A stretch of DNA of 64,000 bases from Thomasclavelia ramosa DSM 1402 (GTDB lineage: Bacteria > Bacillota_I > Bacilli_A > Erysipelotrichales > Coprobacillaceae), in assembly GCF_014131695.1 (NCBI RefSeq), contig NZ_CP036346.1, positions 1,178,001-1,242,000 on the forward strand, in the 5' to 3' direction. How positions within the stretch are numbered: the first letter of the stretch is position 1; each line of letters starts with the position of its first letter. The position numbers were made by a program, and so were the translations under genes. A model generated the notes under the pieces. That model was not told the DNA's origin. It ran no database searches and was given only the letters and a program-made list of their open reading frames with translations. Shown here piece after piece: positions 36,629 to 44,661 of the stretch.

Positions 36629-36728
36629 CATGGAATTTTTGTTTGAGTATAAACATAGATATTGTAAAAATTGATTGAATAGAAATTTATTAAAAAAATG
36701 CTGTTAATATGTTTTAAAATAAAAAGAC

Positions 36729-36756
36729 AAAATCAAATATTTTTGGTTTTGATTTT
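36729..36756 (+). terminator. Possible terminator
   Basis: AAAATCAAA and TTTGATTTT form a 9-bp AT-rich stem about 100 bases after the DtxR stop; the T tail is weak. Confidence 0.3.
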
Positions 36757-36809
36757 ATCCGTTCATTTATCTGAATTTTAATGGTATATATTTTTATAAG
36801 AAAATTTCG

Positions 36810-36992
36810 TTATTTGCTGATTTCAGCATAAATGTGTAATTGATGTAGAGAATGAATATAATCATTAAGCACATGTAATCTTAGTTGTGTATCAACTGGT
36901 AATGATAAAAAATATTCGCGAGAACTAGAACTGCGCTGGATTAATTCATGTAAGTTTTGATATTTAATGTCACTCACCTCTAAACATATCAT
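36810..36992 (-). CDS. Small conserved-looking protein, unknown
   Basis: 60 residues on the minus strand with HELIQRSSSSREYFLSLPVD, then VLNDYIHSLHQLHIYAEISK. This pattern (a Ser-rich turn, SREY-SLP, NDYIHS, LH-YA) resembles a small family of unknown function I recall from Firmicutes. The start is uncertain: ATG 36992 has no clear ribosome-binding site, and a GTG follows five codons later. It is isolated from its neighbours. Confidence 0.45.
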   Translation of the reverse strand: MICLEVSDIKYQNLHELIQRSSSSREYFLSLPVDTQLRLHVLNDYIHSLHQLHIYAEISK

Positions 36993-37136
36993 AGCCGTTA
37001 TTGATAAAAATATACAGGTTCAAAAACATAATGATTTAATTGCATAAAATAGAAAAGGAAATACAAGCATATTAAAATTGCACGTTGCTAGAAACATTCA
37101 TACGTAACAAATGTATTTTAAATTATCCTTTATTAT

Positions 37137-37460
37137 CTATAATAAAAAAGAGAAAAAAATAAAGGTGATTATAAAATTAATAAGGAAAAGTATTTCAATA
37201 GCTATGCGGTTGAATCCAAATTGGATAATACTGTTTAATAGTAGAAAGAATAATGGAGCTATAAAATCAACAACAGCTGCAAAGTCATGAATTATTGCTT
37301 CAATCGTATCTGGGTCTTTTGTTAATACTAAAGCATTCAGACAGGAGCTCGCCTCCAAAGGATAATATCATGATGGATAACACCATTAGCGATACAATAG
37401 GAAATGAGAAAGATTTTAAAATGATAAAAAATCTAATGGTAATATAACTAAGAAAAATTC
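37137..37460 (-). pseudogene. Remnant of a membrane protein gene
   Basis: The minus strand has a 73-codon frame (37137-37358) with DPDTIEAIIHDFAAVVDFIA and two hydrophobic stretches, no ribosome-binding site, and further hydrophobic pieces upstream in another frame. It looks like the tail of a broken membrane protein. The rest of 36993-37732 shows no gene. Confidence 0.35.
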
Positions 37461-37704
37461 TAAGCCAAATCAGCTAAAAATTATAAATTCTTTTTACAGG
37501 GTCTTTAGAATTTTCTAATATACCTTATTATCATAAATCTACTTTTACAGCTAGAATAAAATGATTTTAAGATTTCTGGTAATAAAAATTCACCAAAATC
37601 ATTATTAAAAGAATCAACTAAGTAAATTGATGTATAGGTAGTTTTTCATAATAACTCATCACTTTATTTAATAATTATATTATTTTGTTGATTAACTTAA
37701 TAAA

Positions 37705-37738
37705 CAATAAAAACATGACATAAGTCATGTTTTTATTG
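37705..37738 (-). terminator. Strong terminator of ABC pair 2
   Basis: CAATAAAAACATGAC (37705-37719) and GTCATGTTTTTATTG (37724-37738) form a perfect 15-bp stem with a 4-base loop. It overlaps the stop codon of the ABC gene on the minus strand and can act in both directions. Confidence 0.85.
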
Positions 37739-39472
37739 GCTCCAGCCTTTGGTATTATTACGGACATTGATAAAATCTTGGTATATTCCAGTTTGTTTGA
37801 TTAACTGGTTATGGCTTCCGCTTTGTGCAATTTTTCCATCAGCTATGACAAGAATCTTATCTGCGTAGCGAATAGTGTTTAAACGATGTGCTATTACTAA
37901 TAAGGTTTTTCCTTGACATAACTGTGTAATTGCTTCTTGGATATAATTTTCGTTATCACCATCAATACTGGAAGTTGCTTCATCAAGGATAATAATAGGA
38001 GCATCTTTTAAAATACATCGAGCAATTGAAATTCGTTGTTTTTCACCACCGGAAAGGCTTGTACCACCTTCCCCAATAATTGTTTGAAAACCATTTGGCA
38101 GTGCCATGATAAAATCATAACACCGAGCTTTTTTAGCTGCTTCAATGACTTCTTTTTCCGTAGCCTCAAGTCGTCCGATGCTAATATTATTATAGATAGT
38201 ATCCTGAAATAAATAAACACGTTGGAAAACCATACTGATATGATTCATTAAATCAGCAAGTTTAACGTTTTTGATATTTGTTCCACGGATGTTTATTGAC
38301 CCGCTATCAACGTCCCAAAAACGTGTTAATAGATTAGCAATCGTACTTTTACCGCCTCCTGATGGACCCACAAGAGCAAGCATCTTATTTTTTTCTAATG
38401 TAAAATTTATATTGTGTAATACTTCTTTTTTATCATAAGAGAAACTAACATTTTTAAATTTTATTTCTGGTAGATCACTTTGTTCTGGAATTACTTCCAT
38501 ACCATCATCAGGCAGTTCTTTTTGAGCTAAGACATCTTCGACACGATCCATACAACTACTCATTACAGTTAACCGTGTACTTTGACTATACAACGCTTTA
38601 AGTGGACCAAATAAGTCAAATACAAATAAAGTTACTCCAATCAAGTAAGGAACAGTTAGTAAATTTTGAGTTTGTAGATATAATGAGAGTGCTAAAATAG
38701 CAGCTATTCCTAAACCATAAATAATATTTAGCCAACGTTGCCAGGGAGCATGTGTTTCTTCAAATTCTAAATTAGTTCGGCAGCTCTCTTTAAAATTATT
38801 AGAAAGTTCAGCTGATTTTTCACCTAACAGATTATAAGTTTTAATAATACTAATACCCTCAATAAAATCAAGTACAGCATTAGTGAGTTTTTCACTTTGT
38901 TCTTGTCTGATAGTTGAATGTTCTAATGTTTGTTGTTCCATCGCTTTACCTAACCATAGGATTGCTCCAGCAATTAACAATGAAAGTATCCCCAACCAAA
39001 TATTTAAATAGAACATAAAGATGATCATAATAATTTCAGCAAAAATATAGCTCATCATGTCAGCAATCACGGTCATACAATTTTCTTCTATAAAGACCAT
39101 ATCCGTAGATAATACTGAACTAATTTTCCCAATATTTCCTTCAGTAAAGTAACCCATTGGCAATTTTCTAAGATGACGGCCTAATTCCATGCGCATATCT
39201 GAAAAAATTCGATAACCAGAATCACCTTGTAAACGATCAGAAATATTTTGAAAAACTGCTTGAAATAAAACACAAACTATTAATGTAATACCAAGCAGAA
39301 AACATAATCGATCAGACATTTTATTATTATAAAAAGCATTAAAAGCAATAAATGCTAGTCCGATTGGGGATTTTGCTAACATTGATTTTAAAAACGAGAA
39401 AATAAAAGCGATTTTAATATTGCGACGATATTTTCCGGCGATAGCAAGGATTCGTGACATTAATGAGATCAT
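37733..39472 (-). CDS. ABC half-transporter 2B (exporter fold)
   Basis: 579 residues: six helices (about 1-300) and a nucleotide-binding domain with Walker A GPSGGGKST, signature LSGGEKQR, Walker B IIILDEATSSID and H-loop IAHRLNT. It follows its partner with a 2-base gap on the minus strand, giving a heterodimer. It is a paralogue-like counterpart of 1B on the plus strand; the pair architecture is the same. The substrate is not determined. It ends in a perfect 15-bp terminator. Confidence 0.87.
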   Translation of the reverse strand: MISLMSRILAIAGKYRRNIKIAFIFSFLKSMLAKSPIGLAFIAFNAFYNNKMSDRLCFLLGITLIVCVLFQAVFQNISDRLQGDSGYRIFSDMRMELGRHLRKLPMGYFTEGNIGKISSVLSTDMVFIEENCMTVIADMMSYIFAEIIMIIFMFYLNIWLGILSLLIAGAILWLGKAMEQQTLEHSTIRQEQSEKLTNAVLDFIEGISIIKTYNLLGEKSAELSNNFKESCRTNLEFEETHAPWQRWLNIIYGLGIAAILALSLYLQTQNLLTVPYLIGVTLFVFDLFGPLKALYSQSTRLTVMSSCMDRVEDVLAQKELPDDGMEVIPEQSDLPEIKFKNVSFSYDKKEVLHNINFTLEKNKMLALVGPSGGGKSTIANLLTRFWDVDSGSINIRGTNIKNVKLADLMNHISMVFQRVYLFQDTIYNNISIGRLEATEKEVIEAAKKARCYDFIMALPNGFQTIIGEGGTSLSGGEKQRISIARCILKDAPIIILDEATSSIDGDNENYIQEAITQLCQGKTLLVIAHRLNTIRYADKILVIADGKIAQSGSHNQLIKQTGIYQDFINVRNNTKGWSQ

Positions 39473-39474
39473 AA

Positions 39475-41220
39475 TTAATTACCTCCTTGATTATGACTAA
39501 CTCTCCAATTAGCACTATTATTTGCCATGGTCCATAACTTTTGGTATTCAAGGCAAGTATCTATAAGTTCTTGATGAGTTCCTACTGCGTTTAAATAGCC
39601 ATTTTTAAGTACACAAATCTGATGTGCATTGATAATTGAATGTAGATGGTGGGCAATAACAATAACAGTTTTATCTTTGATAACTTCTGCAATTGCGGCA
39701 TTCATTTTTTCTTCATTTTCTGGATCCATAAATGCAGTAGCTTCATCAAGAACAATGATTGGAGCATCTTTGAGAATTGCCCGAGCAAGAGAAATTCTTT
39801 GTCGTTCACCACCGGATAATTGTTTTCCTCCATCACCTGCCAAAGTATGAATTCCTAATTCAAGACGGCTTAAAAATTCATCACACTGTGCTTTACTAGC
39901 TGCTTGATAAACTTCTTCATCACTAGCATCAAGCCGTCCCATTCTAATATTTTCCATCAAAGTTGTATTAAATAGAAATTGTTCTTGTGATACATAGGCA
40001 ATTTGATTATTTAACGTTTCAATGCTCATTTGTCGTAAATCTTGATTTCCAATTTTGATCGAACCTGAATGGACATCATAAAAATGAACAAGCAGTTTTG
40101 CTAATGTGCTTTTTCCACTTCCAGATTCCCCAATCAAAGCCGTTAGTGAGCCTTCTTTAATTTCTAAGTTAATATTATGTAAAACTACATTATTATTGTA
40201 TGCAAAACTAACATTATCAAAGCTGATATGATGGTTTCTGTCTTTAAAACAATCAGATGTTTGTTGTAGTGGCGGTGCACTTAACATTTTTTCAAGAGAC
40301 TCAATTTTATAACTGATTTGTGGTAAAGTTGAGACAAACGCCAAAGCCCGTAAAAGCGGAGTACCAATTGCGAATGATAAGCAAAGAATAAGAACTAAGT
40401 CAGGTAAACTCGAATAGTTGTGAAGAACTAACCAAGATCCAAATGGTAGAGTAAGTAAAGCTACACATGGTAAAATACTATTATAGAGTGCCATCCATGG
40501 CCAACAAGCTTTGTACCAGGCAAGAGTGAAATCACGATATCCACGTATATCATTTTCAAAACGATGATATGATTCACCATCGCGATTGAATACTTTAACA
40601 ACTTCCATTCCATTAACATATTCAATAATAGTATTATTCATTTTTTGTGCAGATGCGTAGTAATTACTCATTTCTTTCATACCAATTTTGAACATTGCCC
40701 CCATCGCTAATAAACCAATGGGAAGAGAACCTAAAGATAATAAGGCAAGTTTCCAATCAACAATAAACATAACAATATAGATGAAGAGGGGAATAGCTAA
40801 GTTCGAGATCCCTTCCGGCAAAGCATGTGCCAATAGTAGTTCAATTGCTTCAATATCATCAATAAAAGTTTTTTTATGAGCTCCAACTCCTTTTTCTTGA
40901 ATAACTCCTAATGGTTGCTTTTCAAGTTTGCATTGTAAAGAAATTCGTAGATTTTTTAATGTGTGATATGCACTTTGGTGTGATAAGGCAAGACCTTTAA
41001 CATAAAAAACGGCATATAAGATAAGTGAAATTGCAATGGCAATAACTCTAAAAATAATATAATGAGTGCTTATTTGCTGATGCATGATTAAAGGTGTAAT
41101 AATTTGATAGATAAAAAGAAATGGTAAGATATTCATTCCTACTCCAATCAGCATTGTGGCAATAGCTTGATAAGTTTTTTTTCGATAATCACCAGCGTAT
41201 TCTAATACTTTTTTAAGCAT
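39475..41220 (-). CDS. ABC half-transporter 2A (exporter fold)
   Basis: 581 residues, six helices then an ATPase domain with Walker A GESGSGKST, signature LSGGERQR, Walker B IIVLDEATAFMD and H-loop IAHHLHS. The KTFIDDIEAIELLLAHALPE coupling segment resembles that of half-transporter 1A. DtxR-type operator 4 (41237-41254) lies just upstream and a TetR gene precedes it on the same strand, so two regulators may act on this pair. AAGGGATT is a weak ribosome-binding site before ATG 41220. Confidence 0.87.
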   Translation of the reverse strand: MLKKVLEYAGDYRKKTYQAIATMLIGVGMNILPFLFIYQIITPLIMHQQISTHYIIFRVIAIAISLILYAVFYVKGLALSHQSAYHTLKNLRISLQCKLEKQPLGVIQEKGVGAHKKTFIDDIEAIELLLAHALPEGISNLAIPLFIYIVMFIVDWKLALLSLGSLPIGLLAMGAMFKIGMKEMSNYYASAQKMNNTIIEYVNGMEVVKVFNRDGESYHRFENDIRGYRDFTLAWYKACWPWMALYNSILPCVALLTLPFGSWLVLHNYSSLPDLVLILCLSFAIGTPLLRALAFVSTLPQISYKIESLEKMLSAPPLQQTSDCFKDRNHHISFDNVSFAYNNNVVLHNINLEIKEGSLTALIGESGSGKSTLAKLLVHFYDVHSGSIKIGNQDLRQMSIETLNNQIAYVSQEQFLFNTTLMENIRMGRLDASDEEVYQAASKAQCDEFLSRLELGIHTLAGDGGKQLSGGERQRISLARAILKDAPIIVLDEATAFMDPENEEKMNAAIAEVIKDKTVIVIAHHLHSIINAHQICVLKNGYLNAVGTHQELIDTCLEYQKLWTMANNSANWRVSHNQGGN

Positions 41221-41236
41221 GTAATCCCTTCTTTCT

Positions 41237-41254
41237 GGTTAGTTTTAGCTAACC
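41237..41254. promoter_or_regulatory. DtxR-type operator, site 4
   Basis: GGTTAG-TTTTAG-CTAACC, 17 bases upstream of ABC half-transporter 2A on the minus strand. No good -10 is visible next to it, so it may act on transcription coming from the tetR promoter. Confidence 0.65.
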
Positions 41255-41286
41255 TAAGTTTTTTTTAAAACTCCCATCTAGGGAGT

Positions 41287-41901
41287 TTAACGTGTATATC
41301 CAAGAACTTGGTACCAGTTAAAGAAATGGCAGACAATTTGGCAATGATTCTCTATTTGCTCCCAACTAAAACCATGGATGAATGGCTCATAGATCGTAGT
41401 CCAAAAAGAAGATAGTAGAGTATGAAATTCCGTTTTACTGATTTCCGTAGTAAAAATTCCTCGATTTTTAGCTTCAAGATAATATTCATAAGTATAGATG
41501 GACATTTTTTCAACCCAGTCGTGAGTAAAATTAGAAAAGGAAGTACCTTGTGAGCATGATAGTAATAGAATAAAGCCATCATAATGGCTATATAAAAATT
41601 TAAACCACCATAACATTACATCGTTATTCATATTCCAGGCTTCAATTAATTCAAATTCTGTAACTGTTTCAAAATTGATCCTACGGTTGTCAGCGACTTC
41701 ATTTAAAGCTTCTAAAGTAGGGGTAACTACTGCTGTAAATAATTCCTCTTTACTTTTATAGCGTTTGTAAAGTGCCCCTGTAGTAACCTTTGCATTTGCA
41801 CAGATTGTTTTCAAAGAAGCTTTCTCATAACCTTGTGATAAAAATTCTTCTTTAGCACTTTTTAAAATTCTTGGATCAATAGATTTATCGGGTTTTGACA
41901 A
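41287..41901 (-). CDS. TetR/AcrR family transcriptional regulator
   Basis: 204 residues. The N-terminal HTH (about 8-55) has SAKEEFLSQGYEKASLKTIC, ANAKVTTGALYKRYKSKEEL, the TetR signature. The C-terminal domain (WNMNNDVMLWWFKFLYSHYD) resembles multidrug-type regulators. It is the first gene of the minus-strand ABC pair 2 unit. A 48-base compound palindrome (41914-41961) covers its -10, indicating autoregulation. Its stop codon lies in a hairpin (41268-41288) that lacks a T tract, so read-through into the ABC genes is likely. Confidence 0.92.
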   Translation of the reverse strand: MSKPDKSIDPRILKSAKEEFLSQGYEKASLKTICANAKVTTGALYKRYKSKEELFTAVVTPTLEALNEVADNRRINFETVTEFELIEAWNMNNDVMLWWFKFLYSHYDGFILLLSCSQGTSFSNFTHDWVEKMSIYTYEYYLEAKNRGIFTTEISKTEFHTLLSSFWTTIYEPFIHGFSWEQIENHCQIVCHFFNWYQVLGYTR

Positions 41902-41913
41902 TTTATCGCCTCC

Positions 41914-41961
41914 TTTTATACTGATAATTAAATTATCGATAATCTAATTATCAGTATAAAA
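41914..41961. promoter_or_regulatory. Compound operator of the TetR/ABC-pair-2 unit
   Basis: Two 17-base arms (41914-41930 and 41945-41961) are perfect inverted repeats of each other, with TACTGATAATTA at their core. The 14-base centre contains a further palindrome ATTATCGATAAT (41932-41943). The outer arm covers the tetR -10, so a repressor bound here would block the promoter. Confidence 0.75.
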
Positions 41962-41981
41962 GTAATTGCACTTGATGTCAA
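41953..41981 (-). promoter_or_regulatory. tetR promoter
   Basis: Read on the minus strand: TTGACA (41976-41981), a 17-base spacer, TATACT (41953-41958). The -10 lies in the compound palindrome. Confidence 0.7.
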
Positions 41982-42045
41982 TCGTTACAATAAAATTTTA
42001 GGTTGAAAGTAATAAATTTGTTTTTATAAAAATTTAATTGGAATA

Positions 42046-42088
42046 AATAAAAAAGCCAACTTTTGAATAATGTATAAGTTGACTTTTT
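42046..42088 (-). terminator. Intrinsic terminator of the gpmA unit
   Basis: AAAAAGTCAACTT pairs with AAGTTGGCTTTTT on the minus strand (42050-42088) with one G-T pair, followed by T. Confidence 0.75.
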
Positions 42089-42128
42089 GAGGATTATTTA
42101 ATTTAGAGGTATTTCAAGTATATGTGCT

Positions 42129-42227
42129 TTATTGATGATAACGCTTTAAAAGAATTTTTTTTAAATAAGCTTTAATATAGAAAATTAAACTTAGCAATAA
42201 TGCTAAAAGGATCAATGTTTCAATCAT
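42129..42227 (-). CDS. Possible 32-residue membrane peptide behind gpmA
   Basis: On the minus strand an ATG 2 bases after the gpmA stop opens MIETLILLALLLSLIFYIKA, a hydrophobic helix, then YLKKILLKRYHQ, a basic tail. This one-helix, positive-inside layout is typical of small membrane proteins. There is no separate ribosome-binding site, so translation would depend on coupling to gpmA. The shared terminator follows. No family known. Confidence 0.35.
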   Translation of the reverse strand: MIETLILLALLLSLIFYIKAYLKKILLKRYHQ

Positions 42228-42229
42228 AA

Positions 42230-42982
42230 TTAAACAGTAACTAGTTTTTTACCCTGATCAGCAACAGCATCGATCTTCTCTTTTAATAACGTTTCATCAC
42301 CTAAATAGTAATGTTTTATTACTTTAAATTCATCATCAAATTCATATACTAAAGGAATTCCAGTTGGAATATTAATATTCATGATTGCTTCGTTACTTAA
42401 CTTATCAAAGTATTTAACCAACGCTCTTAATGAATTACCATGTGCAACAATTAAGGCTCGTTTACCAGCCTGCATATCTTTTTTTACTGTTTCATTAAAA
42501 TAAGGAATAACCCGCTCAATTGTTGTTTTTAAGCTCTCACCTGCTGGTAAAAGAGCAGAGTCAATATTTCGATACATTGCCTGCTTTTGCGCGCTGCGTT
42601 TATCATTTATATTTAAAGCTGGTGGCAGTACATCAAATGAACGACGCCAAATTTTCACCTGTTCTTCACCGTATTTTTCTGCAGTTTCCGCTTTATTTAA
42701 TCCTTGTAAAGCACCATAATGACGTTCGTTTAGTTTCCAGCTTTTATTGACAGGCAGCCAGCAGAGATCCATTTCATCTAATATATGATTTAATGTGTGA
42801 ATGGCTCTTTTCAGATAAGAAGTGTAGCATACATCAAATTCATAACCTTCATTTTTTAAAATCGTGCCTGCTTGTATTGCTTCTCGATGGCCAGTTTGGC
42901 TTAAATCTACATCTGTCCATCCTGTAAAAAGATTTAATTTATTCCAGTCACTTTCTCCATGACGTACTAATACTAGTTTCAT
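42230..42982 (-). CDS. gpmA: 2,3-bisphosphoglycerate-dependent phosphoglycerate mutase
   Basis: 250 residues. The phospho-His is H8 in [10 protein letters not shown], followed by [15 protein letters not shown]. The second half has [20 protein letters not shown], with the catalytic Glu, and [13 protein letters not shown], with the second catalytic His: a complete GpmA. It interconverts 3- and 2-phosphoglycerate without a metal ion. The other common enzyme, GpmI, needs manganese. The promoter is close to consensus and DtxR-type operator 5 lies directly behind its -10, so the gene should be on when the repressor's metal is scarce (inference). Confidence 0.95.
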   Translation of the reverse strand: MKLVLVRHGESDWNKLNLFTGWTDVDLSQTGHREAIQAGTILKNEGYEFDVCYTSYLKRAIHTLNHILDEMDLCWLPVNKSWKLNERHYGALQGLNKAETAEKYGEEQVKIWRRSFDVLPPALNINDKRSAQKQAMYRNIDSALLPAGESLKTTIERVIPYFNETVKKDMQAGKRALIVAHGNSLRALVKYFDKLSNEAIMNINIPTGIPLVYEFDDEFKVIKHYYLGDETLLKEKIDAVADQGKKLVTV

Positions 42983-42996
42983 AATATCTCTCCTTT

Positions 42997-43016
42997 TAGT
43001 TAGCTTAAGCTAACTA
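42997..43016. promoter_or_regulatory. DtxR-type operator, site 5 (gpmA)
   Basis: TAGTTAGCTT followed by AAGCTAACTA is a perfect 20-base palindrome containing GTTAG-N6-CTAAC, the longest of the five sites. It begins 7 bases after the gpmA -10. Confidence 0.8.
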
Positions 43017-43023
43017 TATTTGT

Positions 43024-43052
43024 ATAATATTCCAATGAACAAAATTTGTCAA
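43024..43052 (-). promoter_or_regulatory. gpmA promoter
   Basis: On the minus strand: TTGACA (43047-43052), a 17-base spacer, TATTAT (43024-43029). The operator at 42997-43016 covers the transcription start region. Confidence 0.8.
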
Positions 43053-43060
43053 CTAAGATG

Positions 43061-43411
43061 ATAATAAAAGCAAGCTGTTACAATATTTTTCACAAAAGAA
43101 TTAATCTGATTTTACTGACTGAAAAGATTAAGATTTCATTTGAAATGATTTTTAGTTATAATAATTTTATAGGCTTGAGAAGTTAGAGAGTGAGGGAATG
43201 GTTATAGTAACAGCAAGCACTGATGTGGCTTTTTGATTATCAATGAAAATATATATAAAAATATGATAATATTTTAGTAACATTGGAAATAAAAATGCCG
43301 GTATCGATTAATATTGATGAAAGCGACTTTTCAACTTTTGAAAATGCTGGATTTAATATTAAAAATAATGATATATTAGAAATAATGAAAGCGATTTAAT
43401 GAGGTAGGAAA
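43061..43411 (+). other. Spacer with a short coding-like remnant
   Basis: No full gene. Near the end one frame without a start reads NILVTLEIKMPVSINIDESD, then FSTFENAGFNIKNNDILEIM to a TAA just before the MFS gene; it looks like the tail of a lost gene of unknown kind. Confidence 0.4.
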
Positions 43412-44602
43412 ATGAGTAGAGTAAAAAGTTTAAATATCAAGTATGTAGCCAGTCAAGTATTTTATTTTGCAACCTTTGCCGCAATGATGGGATATGCCTC
43501 AGTATACCTATTGCACAAAGGTTTTAGTAATTCAACAATTGGTATAATTTTGTCCCTATGCAATATTTTAGCGGTGTTCATGCAACCGGCATTAGCAACT
43601 TTTGCTGATAAGAATCAAAAGATTGAAATTCGTAAAATTATTACAACTATCGTTGCAATAGCAATTGCTTTATCTGCAATTTTATTAGTAGTTCCAAGTA
43701 ATCAGGCAATTATTTTTATTTTGATTGTATCAATCTTTTCATTAATGACAACGATAATGCCGCTAATGAATACTTTGGCATTTGTTTTTGAAAAGTATGG
43801 AATTCAAGTGAATTATGGCTTGGCTCGAGGGCTGGGGTCTGTTGCTTACGCTGTTGCATCAATGGTATTAGGACATGCAGTTGATGCTTTTAGTCCGGAT
43901 TTATTACCAGTATGTTATGTTGTCTTTAATGCACTATTATTTATTGTTGTTCATGGCTATGTATTGCCAAAAAGTGAACAAATCGAAGTTGCAGTTGAGA
44001 CAAATGACGAGGATGAAGTTGCAGTAAATAATGAAGGTTTGCTAAGATTTGCTGGTAAATATAAAAAATTTATTGTATTTTTATTAGGGTTTGTTTTTGT
44101 TTATTTTGCCCATACAATTATTAATAATTTCTTTATCCAAATAATTACTAATGTAGGCGGTAATAGTAGTGATATGGGAAATGCTGTATTTTTAGCAGCG
44201 ATGTTAGAATTACCGACAATGGCATATTTTACGAAGCTTAGTAAAAAAGTTAATTGTGGAACGTTAATTAAAATTTCTATTATTCTATTCTTAGTAAAAC
44301 ATGTGATTACTTATTTTGCAGATGGAATGACAATGATCTATATAGCTCAAGCTTTCCAAATGGGGGCTTATGCTTTATTTATTCCGGCATCTGTTTATTA
44401 TGTGAATTGTAAAATTGCCCCACAAGATATGGTTAAAGGTCAATCATTTGTGACTACTTCAATGACAGTAGCAGGGGTTTTTGGTAACTTGATTGGTGGG
44501 ATGTTACTAGATTCAGTTGGTGTTAGCCAAGTACTGTTAATTAGTGCTGTTCTATCATTAATAGGTGCGGTAATTGTAGTAATGTCTGTTGAAAAAGTAT
44601 AA
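43412..44602 (+). CDS. MFS transporter, MFS_1-like/oligosaccharide symporter type
   Basis: 396 residues with about twelve hydrophobic helices in two halves, joined by an acidic loop (about 190-210, EVAVETNDEDEVAVN). The pattern SQVFYFATFAAMMGYASVYL and the NxxLAV-PxxxxxADK loop between helices 2 and 3 are those of the LacY-related PF12832 group. The substrate is not determined; nucleosides or sugars are typical. GAGGTAGG precedes ATG 43412. It stands alone, upstream of a dead IS element. Confidence 0.85.
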   Translation: MSRVKSLNIKYVASQVFYFATFAAMMGYASVYLLHKGFSNSTIGIILSLCNILAVFMQPALATFADKNQKIEIRKIITTIVAIAIALSAILLVVPSNQAIIFILIVSIFSLMTTIMPLMNTLAFVFEKYGIQVNYGLARGLGSVAYAVASMVLGHAVDAFSPDLLPVCYVVFNALLFIVVHGYVLPKSEQIEVAVETNDEDEVAVNNEGLLRFAGKYKKFIVFLLGFVFVYFAHTIINNFFIQIITNVGGNSSDMGNAVFLAAMLELPTMAYFTKLSKKVNCGTLIKISIILFLVKHVITYFADGMTMIYIAQAFQMGAYALFIPASVYYVNCKIAPQDMVKGQSFVTTSMTVAGVFGNLIGGMLLDSVGVSQVLLISAVLSLIGAVIVVMSVEKV

Positions 44603-44661
44603 TTTTATAGAATTAATGAAAGTGTCGGTTTAGTTATTTAAAATGGTGCTTTAAAATAATA

